Below, piece by piece: positions 42,854 through 53,049 of a stretch of 64,000 bases of DNA. Made by a program: the position numbers and the translations under genes. The stretch is from Flavobacterium sp. 9R. GTDB lineage: Bacteria > Bacteroidota > Bacteroidia > Flavobacteriales > Flavobacteriaceae. Positions within the stretch are counted from its first letter, which is position 1, and the number at the start of each line of letters is the position of its first letter. Below the pieces are notes generated by a model. The model made no database searches, was not told the DNA's origin, and saw nothing but the letters and a program-made list of their open reading frames with translations. Location of the stretch: positions 2,985,197 through 3,049,196 of the forward strand of contig NZ_LR733413.1 in assembly GCF_902506345.1 (NCBI RefSeq). The letters run 5' to 3'.

Positions 42854-44299
42854 TTAAAATTCCGCATTCATTGGTGTTCTTGGGAAAGGAATTACGTCAC
42901 GAATATTGGTCATTCCAGTTACAAACAATACCAATCTTTCGAAACCAAGACCAAAACCAGAGTGTACCGCAGAACCAAAACGTCTGGTATCTAAGTACCA
43001 CCATAATTCTTCTTCGTCTATACCTAAGGTTTTCATTTTTTCTACCAAAACATCGTAGCGTTCTTCTCTTTGTGAACCTCCTACGATTTCTCCAATGCCA
43101 GGGAAAAGAATATCCATTGCACGAACTGTTTCTTTTCCAGGCTCTGTATTGTCGTTCAAACGCATATAAAATGCTTTGATGTTGGCTGGATAATCAAACA
43201 AAATCACTGGACATTTAAAGTGTTTTTCCACCAAGTAACGTTCGTGTTCTGATTGTAAATCAGCGCCCCATTCGTTAATAATATATTGGAATTTTTTCTT
43301 CTTGTTCGGAGTTGAATTTCTCAAAATATCAATTGCTTCCGTATACGAAACGCGTTTGAAATTGTTTTCCAATACAAAGTTCAATTTCTCCAACAAAGCC
43401 ATTTCACTTCTTTCGGCTTGTGGTTTTGATTTTTCTTCTTCTAACAAACGTCCTTCTAAGAATTTCAAATCCTCTGGACATTTATCCATTACATATTTAA
43501 TAACAAATTGAATGAAATCCTCAGCCAAATCCATATTGTCTTCCAAATCATTGAAAGCCACCTCTGGTTCAATCATCCAAAACTCTGCTAGGTGACGAGA
43601 AGTATTTGAGTTTTCAGCTCTAAACGTAGGACCAAAAGTATAAATCTGACCCAACGCCATTGCGAACGTTTCTCCTTCTAATTGCCCAGAAACCGTTAAG
43701 TTGGTCTCTTTACCAAAGAAATCTTTTTTGTAATCTACTTTTCCTTCCTCAGTTCTTGGCGTGTTGTCAAAAGGCAAAGCGGTAACTTTAAACATTTCAC
43801 CCGCACCTTCAGCATCCGAACCAGTAATGATTGGCGTATTCACATACACGAAACCTTTCTCCTGAAAATACGTGTGCACCGCGTGAGCCAAAACCGAACG
43901 TACGCGCATAATCGCGCCAAAAGCATTCGTTCTTACTCTCAAATGCGCATTCTCACGCAAGAATTCCAAAGAGTGTTTTTTAGGCTGCATTGGGAATTTC
44001 TCCGCATCTGAGTCACCCAAAATTTCCAATTGCTTTACCTGAATTTCATATTTCTGACCAGCACCTTGACTTTCTACTAACGAGCCAATAACCGAAACGG
44101 CAGCGCCAGTCGTAATGCGTTTTAATGTCTCATCTGGTGTATTTTCAAAATCAACCACACACTGAATATTATTGATAGTCGACCCGTCATTCAGCGCAAT
44201 AAACTGATTATTTCTAAACGTTCTCACCCATCCTTTTGCATTAACCTCCTGAAGTATCGTTGTACTGTTTAATAAGTCTTTAACTTTTGTGTGTTTCAT
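42854..44299 (-). CDS. asnS: asparaginyl-tRNA synthetase
   Basis: This 481-residue class II synthetase has an N-terminal OB-fold anticodon domain ([23 protein letters not shown] sequence) and a catalytic core with the motif 2 region [21 protein letters not shown] and motif 3 [15 protein letters not shown]. Asn rather than Asp is supported by the family's [11 protein letters not shown]. Length is standard. Confidence 0.95.
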   Translation of the reverse strand: MKHTKVKDLLNSTTILQEVNAKGWVRTFRNNQFIALNDGSTINNIQCVVDFENTPDETLKRITTGAAVSVIGSLVESQGAGQKYEIQVKQLEILGDSDAEKFPMQPKKHSLEFLRENAHLRVRTNAFGAIMRVRSVLAHAVHTYFQEKGFVYVNTPIITGSDAEGAGEMFKVTALPFDNTPRTEEGKVDYKKDFFGKETNLTVSGQLEGETFAMALGQIYTFGPTFRAENSNTSRHLAEFWMIEPEVAFNDLEDNMDLAEDFIQFVIKYVMDKCPEDLKFLEGRLLEEEKSKPQAERSEMALLEKLNFVLENNFKRVSYTEAIDILRNSTPNKKKKFQYIINEWGADLQSEHERYLVEKHFKCPVILFDYPANIKAFYMRLNDNTEPGKETVRAMDILFPGIGEIVGGSQREERYDVLVEKMKTLGIDEEELWWYLDTRRFGSAVHSGFGLGFERLVLFVTGMTNIRDVIPFPRTPMNAEF

Positions 44300-44364
44300 C
44301 TTAATTTTAGATTTTTAGATTTAAATACGCGCTCAAAACAAAAATCGGTGCTTTAAGCGTTATG

Positions 44365-44372
44365 CAAATATA
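44365..44372 (-). promoter_or_regulatory. -7 box for asnS
   Basis: Reads TATATTTG on the minus strand, 66 bp before the asnS start. No clear -33 element was found. Confidence 0.45.
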
Positions 44373-44404
44373 ATTGTTTTGTGTTTATTTTTTAGGAGCT
44401 ATTT

Positions 44405-44537
44405 CCCGCTTTTCGTTACAATCTTGTTCAATAAATACTATTTTTCTAAGCCCAAAAAGGAGCTTCCGCTGGTCGCTCTTTTTCGTCAAGAAAAATTAGT
44501 CTTTATTTTCACAAGGATTTCCACTACAATCGGGGCT
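44405..44537. repeat. dispersed hairpin repeat, family 2, copy E
   Basis: CGTTACAATCTTGT (from 44414) and ACAAGGATTTCCACTAC (to about 44527) form the outer arms, with a second hairpin AAAAAGGAGC/GCTCTTTTT nested between. The outer motif is shared with copy D at 37073. Confidence 0.6.
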
Positions 44538-44569
44538 AGGGCAGTCGTGGAAACCAGTCGTTTCTAGGT

Positions 44570-45052
44570 TTACAACCCTTGCAGCAATTGGTGACTTAGC
44601 TCATTTCCGCTAATTGTAATGATGTATAAATTTCCAAAAACAGTATCGTCAATTGGAGCATACACCTTTTGATTAATGATTCTATTCACTAAATCAGGTG
44701 TCGTATTGCTATGGCCTACAATCAAAATAGCTTGACCTTTGTGTTCTTTTTTGAGTTGTTCAAGGTCGAGAGTTTTTGGGTCATATTTTATAATCTCCAA
44801 ATTTTTACTAGTGGCAGTTGGTGTAGCGGTTTGTACCGTTCTCAAAAAATCAGTACTGTACACCGCCTTTAGTGGAACTTGCGCTAGAATCGTTTTCCAA
44901 TGTTCAGCGCGCTCCAAACCTACTTTTGACAAATCAGGATTTTTAGAATTGTCTACTTTTTCGGCGTGACGAATCAAGTAAATTGTCGTCGTTTGGCCAA
45001 AAGCGCCAAGCGTTAAGAGCATAAAAGCGAAAACGTATAAAATCTTTTTCAT
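44570..45052 (-). CDS. exported histidine phosphatase (SixA-like)
   Basis: This 160-residue protein has a signal peptide (ILYVFAFMLLTLGAFG). The catalytic histidine-phosphatase motif is IYLIRHAEKVDN, with the second histidine in LIVGHSNTTPDLVN. The short, cap-less form is of the SixA/phosphoglycerate-mutase-like branch. The substrate is unknown. It lies 9 bp from the MMPL exporter gene on the same strand, so it may act with it. Confidence 0.87.
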   Translation of the reverse strand: MKKILYVFAFMLLTLGAFGQTTTIYLIRHAEKVDNSKNPDLSKVGLERAEHWKTILAQVPLKAVYSTDFLRTVQTATPTATSKNLEIIKYDPKTLDLEQLKKEHKGQAILIVGHSNTTPDLVNRIINQKVYAPIDDTVFGNLYIITISGNELSHQLLQGL

Positions 45053-45061
45053 AGCAGCTAT

Positions 45062-47482
45062 TTATTTTTTATCGTTAGTGAGCGAGTCAATCTCTTCGTC
45101 AGAACGCTCGATGATGTCAATCTTAGGTTCAATAAATTCTTGTTCATTGGCCAAGGTTTTGTTCAAAGTCAACACCAAAGCTGGAAGCAACATCAAATTC
45201 GATAACATACCAAATAGAAGAGTCAACGAAATCAATCCACCTAGTGCAATGGTTCCTCCAAAACTAGACAACATAAACACCGAAAATCCAAAAAACAACA
45301 CTATCGAGGTATAAAACATACTCAATCCCGATTCGTTAAACGTAGCATACACTGATTTTTTGATTTTCCAGTTGTTCTTCTTCAATTCCTCGCGGTATTG
45401 CGACAAGAATCGGAGGGTGTCATCTACCGATAGACCAAAGGCAATTCCGAAAACCAAAATAGTCGAAGGTTTTAAAGGGATATCCAAAAAGCCCATCAAA
45501 CCAGCCGTTAAGAATAAAGGCAATAAATTAGGGATGATAGAAACCAATATCATTTTGAACGAACGGAACATAAATCCAATCAAAAGCGCCGTTAAGAAAA
45601 AGGCAAAAATCAGCGACGAGAGCAAGTTATCAAGCAAGTAGCCCGTACCTTTTTGAAATACCAAAGCTTTCCCCGTTATGATGACATTGTAGCGTTCTTT
45701 CGGAAACAATTTATCGGCTTTCTTTCTAATTTCGGCCTCGATTTTAGCAATTTGGTCTCCGTTTTCATCACGCATAAACGTGGTGATTCGGGCATATTGA
45801 CCAGTGCTATCTACATAGCTTTTCATTAAATTTTCTTTGCTATTGGCTGTAGCATTTTTGGCATACGAAAGGATAAAAGCTTGTTCTTGCGACGTTGGCA
45901 ATTCATAATAATCAGGATTGCCATTATAGTAAGCTTGTTTGGAATATTTCACCAAATTCACAATCGAAATAGGTTTCGATAATTCGGGAATTTCCTCAAT
46001 CGCAGTTTCTAGTTCTTCCATACGTTTTAGAGTAGATAATTTCATTACTCCTTTTTTACGTTTGGTGTCAATCATTATTTCGAGAGGCATCACGCCATCA
46101 AATTCTTTTTCGAAGAAAACTATATCTTGAAAGAATGCTTCTTTTTTAGGCATATCTTCAATCAAACTACCCGAAATGCGCATCTCATAAATACCGATAA
46201 TACTGAATATTAGTAACGCTATTGAAGCGACATAAATCGAGAAACGATTGGTTTTGATGGTTTTAAGAATCCAATCCATAAATTTTTTCACGGAACCTCT
46301 GTCCAAATGTTTGAGGTGTCTTTCTTTAGGAGGATTCAAGTAACTGTGAAAAATTGGAATCAATATTAAACTCAAGAAAAACAAAGCCATAATATTGATT
46401 GAGGTTACCACGCCAAATTCCAACAGTAAATTATTGTTCGAAGCGACAAAAGTGGCAAAACCAATGGCTGTGGTCAAGTTGGTCATCAAAGTAGCCATTC
46501 CAATTTTGGTGGTGACTCTTTGCAGGGCTTTGGCTTTATTGCGGTGGACTTTAAATTCTTGATGGTATTTGTTGGTCAAGAAAATACAATTCGGAATCCC
46601 AATCACAATAATCAATGAAGGAACTAGAGCCGTCAAAATAGTAATTTCGTAATTGAATAGTCCCAGAAAACCAAACGACCACATTACTCCAATCACAACA
46701 ATTACGATAGAAATTAAAGTCGCTTTGAAACTTCTAAAAAAGAAGAAAAACAATAAAGAAGTAATCAATAACGAAGCGCCAATAAAAATACTAATCTCGT
46801 CGGTAATCGTTTTGGCATTCAACGTTCGAATGTAAGGCATCCCCGAAACGCGAAGGTCAATTTTGGTTTCTTTTTCAAAAGTGGTTATCGCAGGGATTAA
46901 TTTTTCTAAAACAAAGGTTTTACGAGCCTTAGTATTCACGATTTTTTTGTCCATATAAATCGCCGAGCGAACACTTCCAGACCGTTTGTTGAACAATAAT
47001 CCTTCATAAAAGGGAAGGTCATTGAACAACTCTTTTTTGATGGTTTGCAAATATTTTGGATTGAGAGCTTTCGATTCGTCTACAAAAGGAACCAATTCGA
47101 ATGTTTCTAAAGCTTCGTTTTTTTGTAGTTTTTTCAAATCATTGAGCGAAACCACCAAGTCTACCTCCTGATTTTGTTTGATGGTATTCATCAATTTACT
47201 CCAAGCGGCATAGGCTTTTGGCGTAAAAAAAGTGGAGTCTTTTACTCCTATAATTATCAAATTCCCCTCTTCTCCAAATTTGTCCAAAAAGGCATTGTAT
47301 TCTACATTTGCAATGTTGTCATCGGGCAACATATTCGCTTCGGTAAACGTAAAATGAATATTTTTCCATTGCAGTGCCAAGAAGACGGTAATGGCTGCAA
47401 TGATAGAGAGCATTAAAATTCTATTTCTAAGGACAATACGAGCGATAAGTTCCCAAAATCCCAAACTAAACCATTTAATCAT
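45062..47482 (-). CDS. RND/MMPL-family exporter (HAE3-like)
   Basis: This 806-residue inner membrane protein has about twelve membrane helices in two repeats, each with a large periplasmic loop. The first repeat is marked by FFFFRSFKATLISI and the second by FGIAFGLSVDDTLRFLSQYRE, the latter with the conserved aspartates of RND transporters. Length and arrangement match hydrophobe/amphiphile efflux-3 proteins, often linked to lipid or hopanoid transport. The substrate is unknown. Confidence 0.9.
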   Translation of the reverse strand: MIKWFSLGFWELIARIVLRNRILMLSIIAAITVFLALQWKNIHFTFTEANMLPDDNIANVEYNAFLDKFGEEGNLIIIGVKDSTFFTPKAYAAWSKLMNTIKQNQEVDLVVSLNDLKKLQKNEALETFELVPFVDESKALNPKYLQTIKKELFNDLPFYEGLLFNKRSGSVRSAIYMDKKIVNTKARKTFVLEKLIPAITTFEKETKIDLRVSGMPYIRTLNAKTITDEISIFIGASLLITSLLFFFFFRSFKATLISIVIVVIGVMWSFGFLGLFNYEITILTALVPSLIIVIGIPNCIFLTNKYHQEFKVHRNKAKALQRVTTKIGMATLMTNLTTAIGFATFVASNNNLLLEFGVVTSINIMALFFLSLILIPIFHSYLNPPKERHLKHLDRGSVKKFMDWILKTIKTNRFSIYVASIALLIFSIIGIYEMRISGSLIEDMPKKEAFFQDIVFFEKEFDGVMPLEIMIDTKRKKGVMKLSTLKRMEELETAIEEIPELSKPISIVNLVKYSKQAYYNGNPDYYELPTSQEQAFILSYAKNATANSKENLMKSYVDSTGQYARITTFMRDENGDQIAKIEAEIRKKADKLFPKERYNVIITGKALVFQKGTGYLLDNLLSSLIFAFFLTALLIGFMFRSFKMILVSIIPNLLPLFLTAGLMGFLDIPLKPSTILVFGIAFGLSVDDTLRFLSQYREELKKNNWKIKKSVYATFNESGLSMFYTSIVLFFGFSVFMLSSFGGTIALGGLISLTLLFGMLSNLMLLPALVLTLNKTLANEQEFIEPKIDIIERSDEEIDSLTNDKK

Positions 47483-47861
47483 TTTCTGTATTTAAAAGGG
47501 TGCAAAGGTAACGAAACCTCGATTAAAAAAGGTAGGAAATCCTTGGTTTGATGGCAGTTTTTTTGAAAGCTTTTTGGTTTTTATTAATTTATTGTTCTTA
47601 ATATTTGAAATAGTATCTCTAATTTTTTGCATTTCTCCAATATGTAAAGAATTTCATCATATGCTTATGTGTTGGAAGAAAAAGCTTCTTTATAATTAAA
47701 TCCTACTTTTTATGTGAATATGTTAGTTTATACATTAGAATTTATTTTATTTTTTAAAATTGAAAAAAAAACAGTTGGGTTATAATTTATACATTTTGTT
47801 TCGCCACCTTTGCAAAACTATTTTTTATTAGAGTTACTATCAATACAATATACTATAAGCA
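47483..47861. other. 379-bp AT-rich intergenic region
   Basis: It separates the divergent MMPL and antiporter genes. I see no gene and only AT-rich sequence. A weak -7-like ACCTTTG near 47807 may serve the antiporter. Confidence 0.4.
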
Positions 47862-49034
47862 ATGTCCTCATCTATTATTATTACTATTTGTATTTTATTA
47901 CTTTTGGCTTATTTTTTTGATATTACTTCTTCAAAAACTAAGATTCCATCTATTGTTTTATTATTAATATTAGGATGGTTTGTTAAACAAGGAACAACAC
48001 TACTTCATATAGTAATACCCGATTTAAATCCTATTTTGCCTGTAATTGGAACTATTGGACTTATTTTAATTGTATTAGAAGGTTCTTTGGAATTGGAATT
48101 AAAAAAATCGAACTTGTCATTAGTTAAAAAATCATCTATTGTAGCATTTTTCCCAATCTTTTTGTTAAGTTTTGGATTAGGATATGCGTTTTACTATTTC
48201 GGCAATATCTCATTCAAAGAAGGTTTGGCCAATGCTATCCCTTTAGCAGTAATTAGTAGTGCTGTTGCTATATCAAGTGCAAAAAATTTAATTAGTTCGC
48301 AAAAGGAATTTATAACTTATGAAAGTAGCTTGTCGGATATATTTGGAGTGCTTTTTTTTAATTTTATAACCTTACATACAATAATTGATTTGGGTTCATT
48401 TGGAGTCTTTTTTTTAGAGATGATTTTTATAGTTATAATTTCATTTCTTGCAACATTAGGATTGGCTTATTTGTTAAGCAAAATTACTCATAAGGTTAAA
48501 TTTGCTCCTATTATTTTGCTAGTTATTTTGATTTATTTTATTTCAAAAGAATATCATTTGCCTGCTTTATTTTTCATTATGTTCTTTGGTTTGTTTTTAG
48601 GGAATTTAGATGAATTAAAGCAACTGCCATTTATTGAAAAACTGCATCCGGAAGTTTTAAATAAAGAAGTAATGAAGTTCAAAGAATTGGTTGGAGAATT
48701 CACTTTTTTAATTAGAGCTCTGTTTTTTTTATTATTTGGTTTTGTTATAAAAACTTCTGAGTTATTAAATCATAAAACAATAATTTGGGCTATTTTTATC
48801 ACGGTTAGTATATTTATAATACGTGCTATTTTTTTAAAATTAGTTAAATTACCGATAGTGCCTTTGTTGTTTATAGCGCCTAGAGGTTTAATTACAATAC
48901 TTTTATTTTTATCTATACCTGCTAATCAAACTATTGAGTTGCTGAATAACTCTTTACTTATTCAAGTTATTATTTTAACTGCTTTTTTTATGATGTTTGG
49001 ATTAATGTTTTCGAAAAAAAGAGATGCAAAATAG
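47862..49034 (+). CDS. cation:proton antiporter (CPA family)
   Basis: This 390-residue membrane protein has about twelve helices and lacks a regulatory tail. The helix-4-like VLEGSLELELKKS, PLAVISSAVAIS and SSLSDIFGVLFFNF positions match Na+/H+-antiporter (NhaP/CPA1-like) proteins, including the conserved aspartate of SDIFG. It is likely plasma-membrane sodium or potassium/proton exchange. Ion specificity is open. Confidence 0.88.
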   Translation: MSSSIIITICILLLLAYFFDITSSKTKIPSIVLLLILGWFVKQGTTLLHIVIPDLNPILPVIGTIGLILIVLEGSLELELKKSNLSLVKKSSIVAFFPIFLLSFGLGYAFYYFGNISFKEGLANAIPLAVISSAVAISSAKNLISSQKEFITYESSLSDIFGVLFFNFITLHTIIDLGSFGVFFLEMIFIVIISFLATLGLAYLLSKITHKVKFAPIILLVILIYFISKEYHLPALFFIMFFGLFLGNLDELKQLPFIEKLHPEVLNKEVMKFKELVGEFTFLIRALFFLLFGFVIKTSELLNHKTIIWAIFITVSIFIIRAIFLKLVKLPIVPLLFIAPRGLITILLFLSIPANQTIELLNNSLLIQVIILTAFFMMFGLMFSKKRDAK

Positions 49035-49112
49035 GAGCTTAATGTAAACTTGTCGATTCCTGAAGCGTTTGGTTGAGCGGAGTTCCTTCGGTATTAATCA
49101 TAAAACCATAGT

Positions 49113-49442
49113 ATGAACTGGATTTTATTACTAATTGCTGGCCTTTTCGAAGTAGGATTTACCACTTGTTTAGGCAAAGCCAAAGAAACACAAGGCACCG
49201 AAGCTACCTACTGGTTTCTCGGTTTTTTGGCCTGTCTCACCATCAGTATGTCCTTAGTTTACAAGGTCACACAAACCCTCCCCATCGGAACCGCTTATGC
49301 CGTTTGGACAGGAATAGGCGCTGCAGGAACCGTTCTCGTCGGACTTTTGGTCTTCAAAGAACCTGCTACTTTTTGGCGTATTTTCTTCCTGCTTACCCTC
49401 ATTGCCTCTATTATCGGACTAAAAATGGTTTCCGAACATTGA
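49113..49442 (+). CDS. SMR family exporter, SugE/Gdx-like
   Basis: This 109-residue protein has four membrane helices. The conserved membrane glutamate lies in IAGLFEVGFTTCLG, and LPIGTAYAVWTGIGAAGTVLVG with SIIGLKMVSEH follows the SugE/Gdx pattern, where the substrate is usually guanidinium. It acts as a dimer. A 24-bp perfect hairpin ends the transcript. Confidence 0.87.
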   Translation: MNWILLLIAGLFEVGFTTCLGKAKETQGTEATYWFLGFLACLTISMSLVYKVTQTLPIGTAYAVWTGIGAAGTVLVGLLVFKEPATFWRIFFLLTLIASIIGLKMVSEH

Positions 49443-49462
49443 GTTAAATTGGGGCGTGCCAC

Positions 49463-49517
49463 CATAAAACAAAGAGAGCCATTCAACTAACTATTGAATG
49501 GCTCTCTTTGTTTTATG
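49463..49517. terminator. 24-bp perfect hairpin, bidirectional terminator
   Basis: CATAAAACAAAGAGAGCCAT at 49463-49482, extended to 49486, is complementary to 49494-49517, giving 24 matched pairs with a 7-base loop. It follows the SMR gene and stands before the opposite-strand DUF5686 gene end. Confidence 0.88.
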
Positions 49518-49521
49518 TTGT

Positions 49522-49582
49522 CGGGCTCTACGCTATATCTCTTGGGGCGAACCCCGCCCCAAGAGGATGCCGCTTCTATCCC
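49522..49582 (-). repeat. dispersed hairpin repeat, family 1, copy C
   Basis: GCTCTACGCTATAT is followed by an 11-bp stem CTCTTGGGGCG/CGCCCCAAGAG and GATGCCGC. The flanks are identical to copy B, but the stem is GC-rich instead of AT-rich. Confidence 0.7.
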
Positions 49583-49604
49583 TCACGCAAAACTTTGCAA
49601 ATTA

Positions 49605-52103
49605 TCAAAATCCCAAATTCAAAATAAAGCTAATTTTCACCGCAATATTATCTTGGAATTTTGCCAATTGATTCGGGCCATAACGGTAAAAACCACTTAG
49701 CCCGATGCCGTTATAAATTTGGCTCAACTCAATTCCCGATTCAAAAAAACCATCGCGTAGGGTTTTGTAATTAATGCCAACGTGCTGTTCTGGTTTTTCC
49801 ATATCGCCCCATCCCATACGGCTCACAAATACCAAGTTGGGTTTCACTTTTTTCAACAAATGAATGCGATTAAAACTGTGCTTGAACTGAAAATAAGCAA
49901 ACTTACTCGAGAAAAATTCATTAAAAAACATCGTTTCGAAACTGTTTTTACCTGCAAAAGTCACACGCTGAATAATCGTTTCTTTATTCAAATTATTCGG
50001 AGACGTATTGTACAAATGCGTCAAAGGCAAGTCGCCAATAGTATAGCCTGCTTCAAATAGCAAACTGGTTTTTTGACCGTTCAAGTAATTCTTTTGATAT
50101 TCGGTTCTAAAATCGATTTTGCTAAACTCAAAATCATTGTTGCCCACGTTGGGTAATGATTTGGTAAATTGAAACGTAAATTTGGGATACCTTTTTTCGG
50201 TTTCAATTCTTCCCGTTGGCGTTTGCATATAATCACTAAACGGATTCCAACGCAACGAAACCATAGCCGTAGTCAAATTGTATTTCGTAAAAAGTTTGCC
50301 GTCTAGATTATAGGCATAATTAAACTTTGGCTCCACAAAAGTATTCGAGAGTTCCCAAATACTTTCCGTTTTTGGAATAAACTTGGTTTCCACACCCGTT
50401 TTCCACGTTTGATAATGGTAAAAAGTACTAATGTTGATAGGTCTTGGGTCGTAAATTTTGAACGCTCTTCGGTCAACAGTCCAAGTAGTGCTCGCTATTT
50501 CTCGCACATCATCCGTAAATGAAACGCCCCACCAAGTATTCGAAAACTTATTGATTCGGGTACCAATGCCTAAACTGTATTTAAAAGTCCCGTCTTTTGT
50601 GCCATAAGCGCTATAGCCTTCTATTTTCCATTTTTTAGAAAAGCTATCATTGGTGATGCCGCCAACTCCTAATCGAAAACCTTCGTAGTTGTTGAAGCTT
50701 ACAAACTTTCTTAAATCAAAATCAATCACACTAATGGGCACATACCCATTGATAATTTTTCTACCAAACAGCAGTTTGCTTTCAATGCCATTTTTTATCG
50801 AAATGCTATCGACAGCTGCATAGGTTTTTTGACTGCGCAAATCCAACTTTTCTTTTCTATACGCTTCCCAAAAGGCATCCGTTTGATTGATAGCGTCTTC
50901 TTGTATGTCAATCGCTATCATTGGCTGTTTGATTTTGACAGCTTTGTTGTATTCTATATCAAAATTGTAGCTTTTGGAAATCAAATAACTAATATCGGTA
51001 GCTTCCTTTTTTCGCGGTTTGAATCCTTGTTCAACATCGCCATCAAACTGTATGGTTCCACCAAGAATTTTAATGTCATCATCGCTTTTTCCTTTTACAA
51101 TTTGGAACGTCTTAGCCGAGGGGAACCAAATTTTTTCGGTAGGCAAATACACAAATTCGTGAGTCCCGCTGATATCCAACACACCTTTTATGCGCATAAT
51201 GGCTTTTGCAATCGCATAAGAATTCGTGTCTATGTACAAAACGCCTTCTAGTCCTGTGGCATTTTTCTTTTTCTTGTTTTTGAAATAAATCATATAGGTA
51301 GTCCTGCCGTCAATGGCTACCGAATCCAGTAGTTTGTAGTTGTAATACTCTGGCGCGTCATCGGCTATGGGACTATTGTATTTGGTTTCAAACAACTCAT
51401 ATTTGGGTTCATAAATCGAAAAAGATTGCAAATTGAACGCGATGATTTCATAAATCGGTTGCTTGAAGCCAGCCATTTTTGTTCCTAAAATGACTTCTTT
51501 TAAGTGGGTATTTTGGTACTGAAAAAGCGATACTTTCTCCGTTTGAAACAAATGCTGCTTGCTGATGATTTCTTTAAATTTGTAGTTAGAAGAATCTACT
51601 TTTACGAGTTCTCTACCATACGTTTTGTCTACAAAAACCGAGTCGATTTTTCCATTAATAGAGTCAGGATTGGCGGTAACTAGGAGTTTGTTATAGGATT
51701 TAAATGAAAAACTATTGTTTTTTTGCTGCGGATTGTTGACTGTTTTAGCTGCTATGGCTTTTCGAATAATTTGCAAAGCATCATTTTCTTTAGGAATCAA
51801 GACTTCATTCAAATCATTGGACTTTTCTTGTAAGGCCACTACATAAAACGTTTTGTTGGGCATAATGATTTGTTGGAAGGGCGTGTAACCCAAATAAGAA
51901 ACCGTAAAATCCGAAATAGGATTTGGGCTCAAGAGCTGGAATTTTCCGTCTACATCCGAGATGGTTTGTACACCCGTGTTGCTCGTAATGCTCGCAAAAG
52001 GCAAGGGTTGATTGGTCTTCGCGTCTTTCACCAAACCATTCCATTGGAATTGCGCCTGCAGGGAGAACGTAAAAAGTAGCAACAACCAACTCAATTGCTT
52101 CAT
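49605..52103 (-). CDS. DUF5686 outer-membrane protein with carboxypeptidase-like domain
   Basis: This 832-residue protein starts at the ATG at 52103, which gives a signal peptide (KQLSWLLLLFTFSLQAQ). An N-terminal carboxypeptidase D-like regulatory domain (GLVKDAKTNQPLPFASIT) is followed by a long beta-rich region and a C-terminal barrel ending in AVKISFILNLGF, a typical outer-membrane strand. Proteins of this type are abundant in Bacteroidota and of unknown role, presumably in the envelope. Confidence 0.87.
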   Translation of the reverse strand: MKQLSWLLLLFTFSLQAQFQWNGLVKDAKTNQPLPFASITSNTGVQTISDVDGKFQLLSPNPISDFTVSYLGYTPFQQIIMPNKTFYVVALQEKSNDLNEVLIPKENDALQIIRKAIAAKTVNNPQQKNNSFSFKSYNKLLVTANPDSINGKIDSVFVDKTYGRELVKVDSSNYKFKEIISKQHLFQTEKVSLFQYQNTHLKEVILGTKMAGFKQPIYEIIAFNLQSFSIYEPKYELFETKYNSPIADDAPEYYNYKLLDSVAIDGRTTYMIYFKNKKKKNATGLEGVLYIDTNSYAIAKAIMRIKGVLDISGTHEFVYLPTEKIWFPSAKTFQIVKGKSDDDIKILGGTIQFDGDVEQGFKPRKKEATDISYLISKSYNFDIEYNKAVKIKQPMIAIDIQEDAINQTDAFWEAYRKEKLDLRSQKTYAAVDSISIKNGIESKLLFGRKIINGYVPISVIDFDLRKFVSFNNYEGFRLGVGGITNDSFSKKWKIEGYSAYGTKDGTFKYSLGIGTRINKFSNTWWGVSFTDDVREIASTTWTVDRRAFKIYDPRPINISTFYHYQTWKTGVETKFIPKTESIWELSNTFVEPKFNYAYNLDGKLFTKYNLTTAMVSLRWNPFSDYMQTPTGRIETEKRYPKFTFQFTKSLPNVGNNDFEFSKIDFRTEYQKNYLNGQKTSLLFEAGYTIGDLPLTHLYNTSPNNLNKETIIQRVTFAGKNSFETMFFNEFFSSKFAYFQFKHSFNRIHLLKKVKPNLVFVSRMGWGDMEKPEQHVGINYKTLRDGFFESGIELSQIYNGIGLSGFYRYGPNQLAKFQDNIAVKISFILNLGF

Positions 52104-52154
52104 AAAAGTGTGTTTTGAACCCAAGCGATTTTTGTATTAGATTGACAAAAATAG

Positions 52155-52275
52155 CATAAAAAAACCGTCTCCAAGATACTTTTGGAGGCGGTTTCGTTTA
52201 TGTTTGTTGTGAAAGTTACACTTTCATAATTTCGGCTTCCTTAACGGCTAGCAATTCATCGATTTTTTTGATGAA
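52155..52275 (-). repeat. 121-bp duplication of the frr 3' end and terminator
   Basis: It matches 54519-54639 at 117 of 121 positions. It includes the last 19 codons and stop of frr (60 bp without any upstream part) and the frr terminator hairpin. It is placed 18 bp after the stop of the lipoprotein gene and probably ends that gene's transcript. Confidence 0.95.
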
Positions 52276-52292
52276 GATAATCTATAGTAGAA

Positions 52293-52964
52293 TTAACTAA
52301 ACCAATTTGGCATTCCTATATGCGTTTGCACCCATTTGCCATTTTTTTTTCGATAGATAACGATATTTGTACCATAATTATAGGTAGGAGATACTATTCC
52401 GTGAGAAAAAGTAAAAATAAGGTATTCATTGTTTTGATAATACAAAGGCTCAGAAAAATAAAAATCTTCATAATCATTAGGTTTAAATAAATACTTTTTT
52501 TCATAGGCTGGAGTGCCAAATTCCAACGGTTCAAAAATTATATTTTTATGGTTAAAAATTTCGGTACCCCAGCAACATTCACCTCCTTGGAAAGTCGCTT
52601 TTTCTATTTCTGATGCAGAGTTTTTGCTGTATTTTTTTCTTGCTATTTCCCACTCAGCTTCTTTGTAGAATGTTTTATCTTCGTAGTCTTTTGTATTGTC
52701 TATTGAATCCAATGCATAAATTTCATTTAATTTAAGAATTCTTAATGTCATATCTGTGTTGATTTTTTTGCTATGAATTAGAACTACTTTTGAACGATCT
52801 TTAATCTTTGTTGCTAAAAAATCATTAATTACTGCATATTTTTCTTTTAATGTGTCATTAACCTCTGTAATTGGAGCACCAGTTTCAACTTTGCTTTTTT
52901 CATATCTTGCAGCACAACTTATTATAAAAATTGCTGAAATAATTAAATAAATAATTTTTTTCAT
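52293..52964 (-). CDS. lipoprotein of unknown function
   Basis: This 223-residue protein has a lipoprotein signal (IIYLIISAIFIISCAARY). The body is charged, with an unusual vicinal CC in FQGGECCWGTEIFN. No family is recognised. It is the second gene of a two-gene islet between the two frr-tail repeats and is not typical of the frr neighbourhood. Confidence 0.75.
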   Translation of the reverse strand: MKKIIYLIISAIFIISCAARYEKSKVETGAPITEVNDTLKEKYAVINDFLATKIKDRSKVVLIHSKKINTDMTLRILKLNEIYALDSIDNTKDYEDKTFYKEAEWEIARKKYSKNSASEIEKATFQGGECCWGTEIFNHKNIIFEPLEFGTPAYEKKYLFKPNDYEDFYFSEPLYYQNNEYLIFTFSHGIVSPTYNYGTNIVIYRKKNGKWVQTHIGMPNWFS

Positions 52965-53049
52965 ATCGTTTATATTTTTTTTATGGCTAGAAACAATAAA
53001 TATTTTTATTGTAGGCTTTAATTGAATTGATAAATTATTTTTTCTTTAT

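Noticed and set aside
49494..49700. Frame starting in the 24-bp hairpin
   Set aside because: It begins inside the perfect inverted repeat and shares its first residues with a frame from the opposite strand (49295-49486), an artefact of the palindrome.
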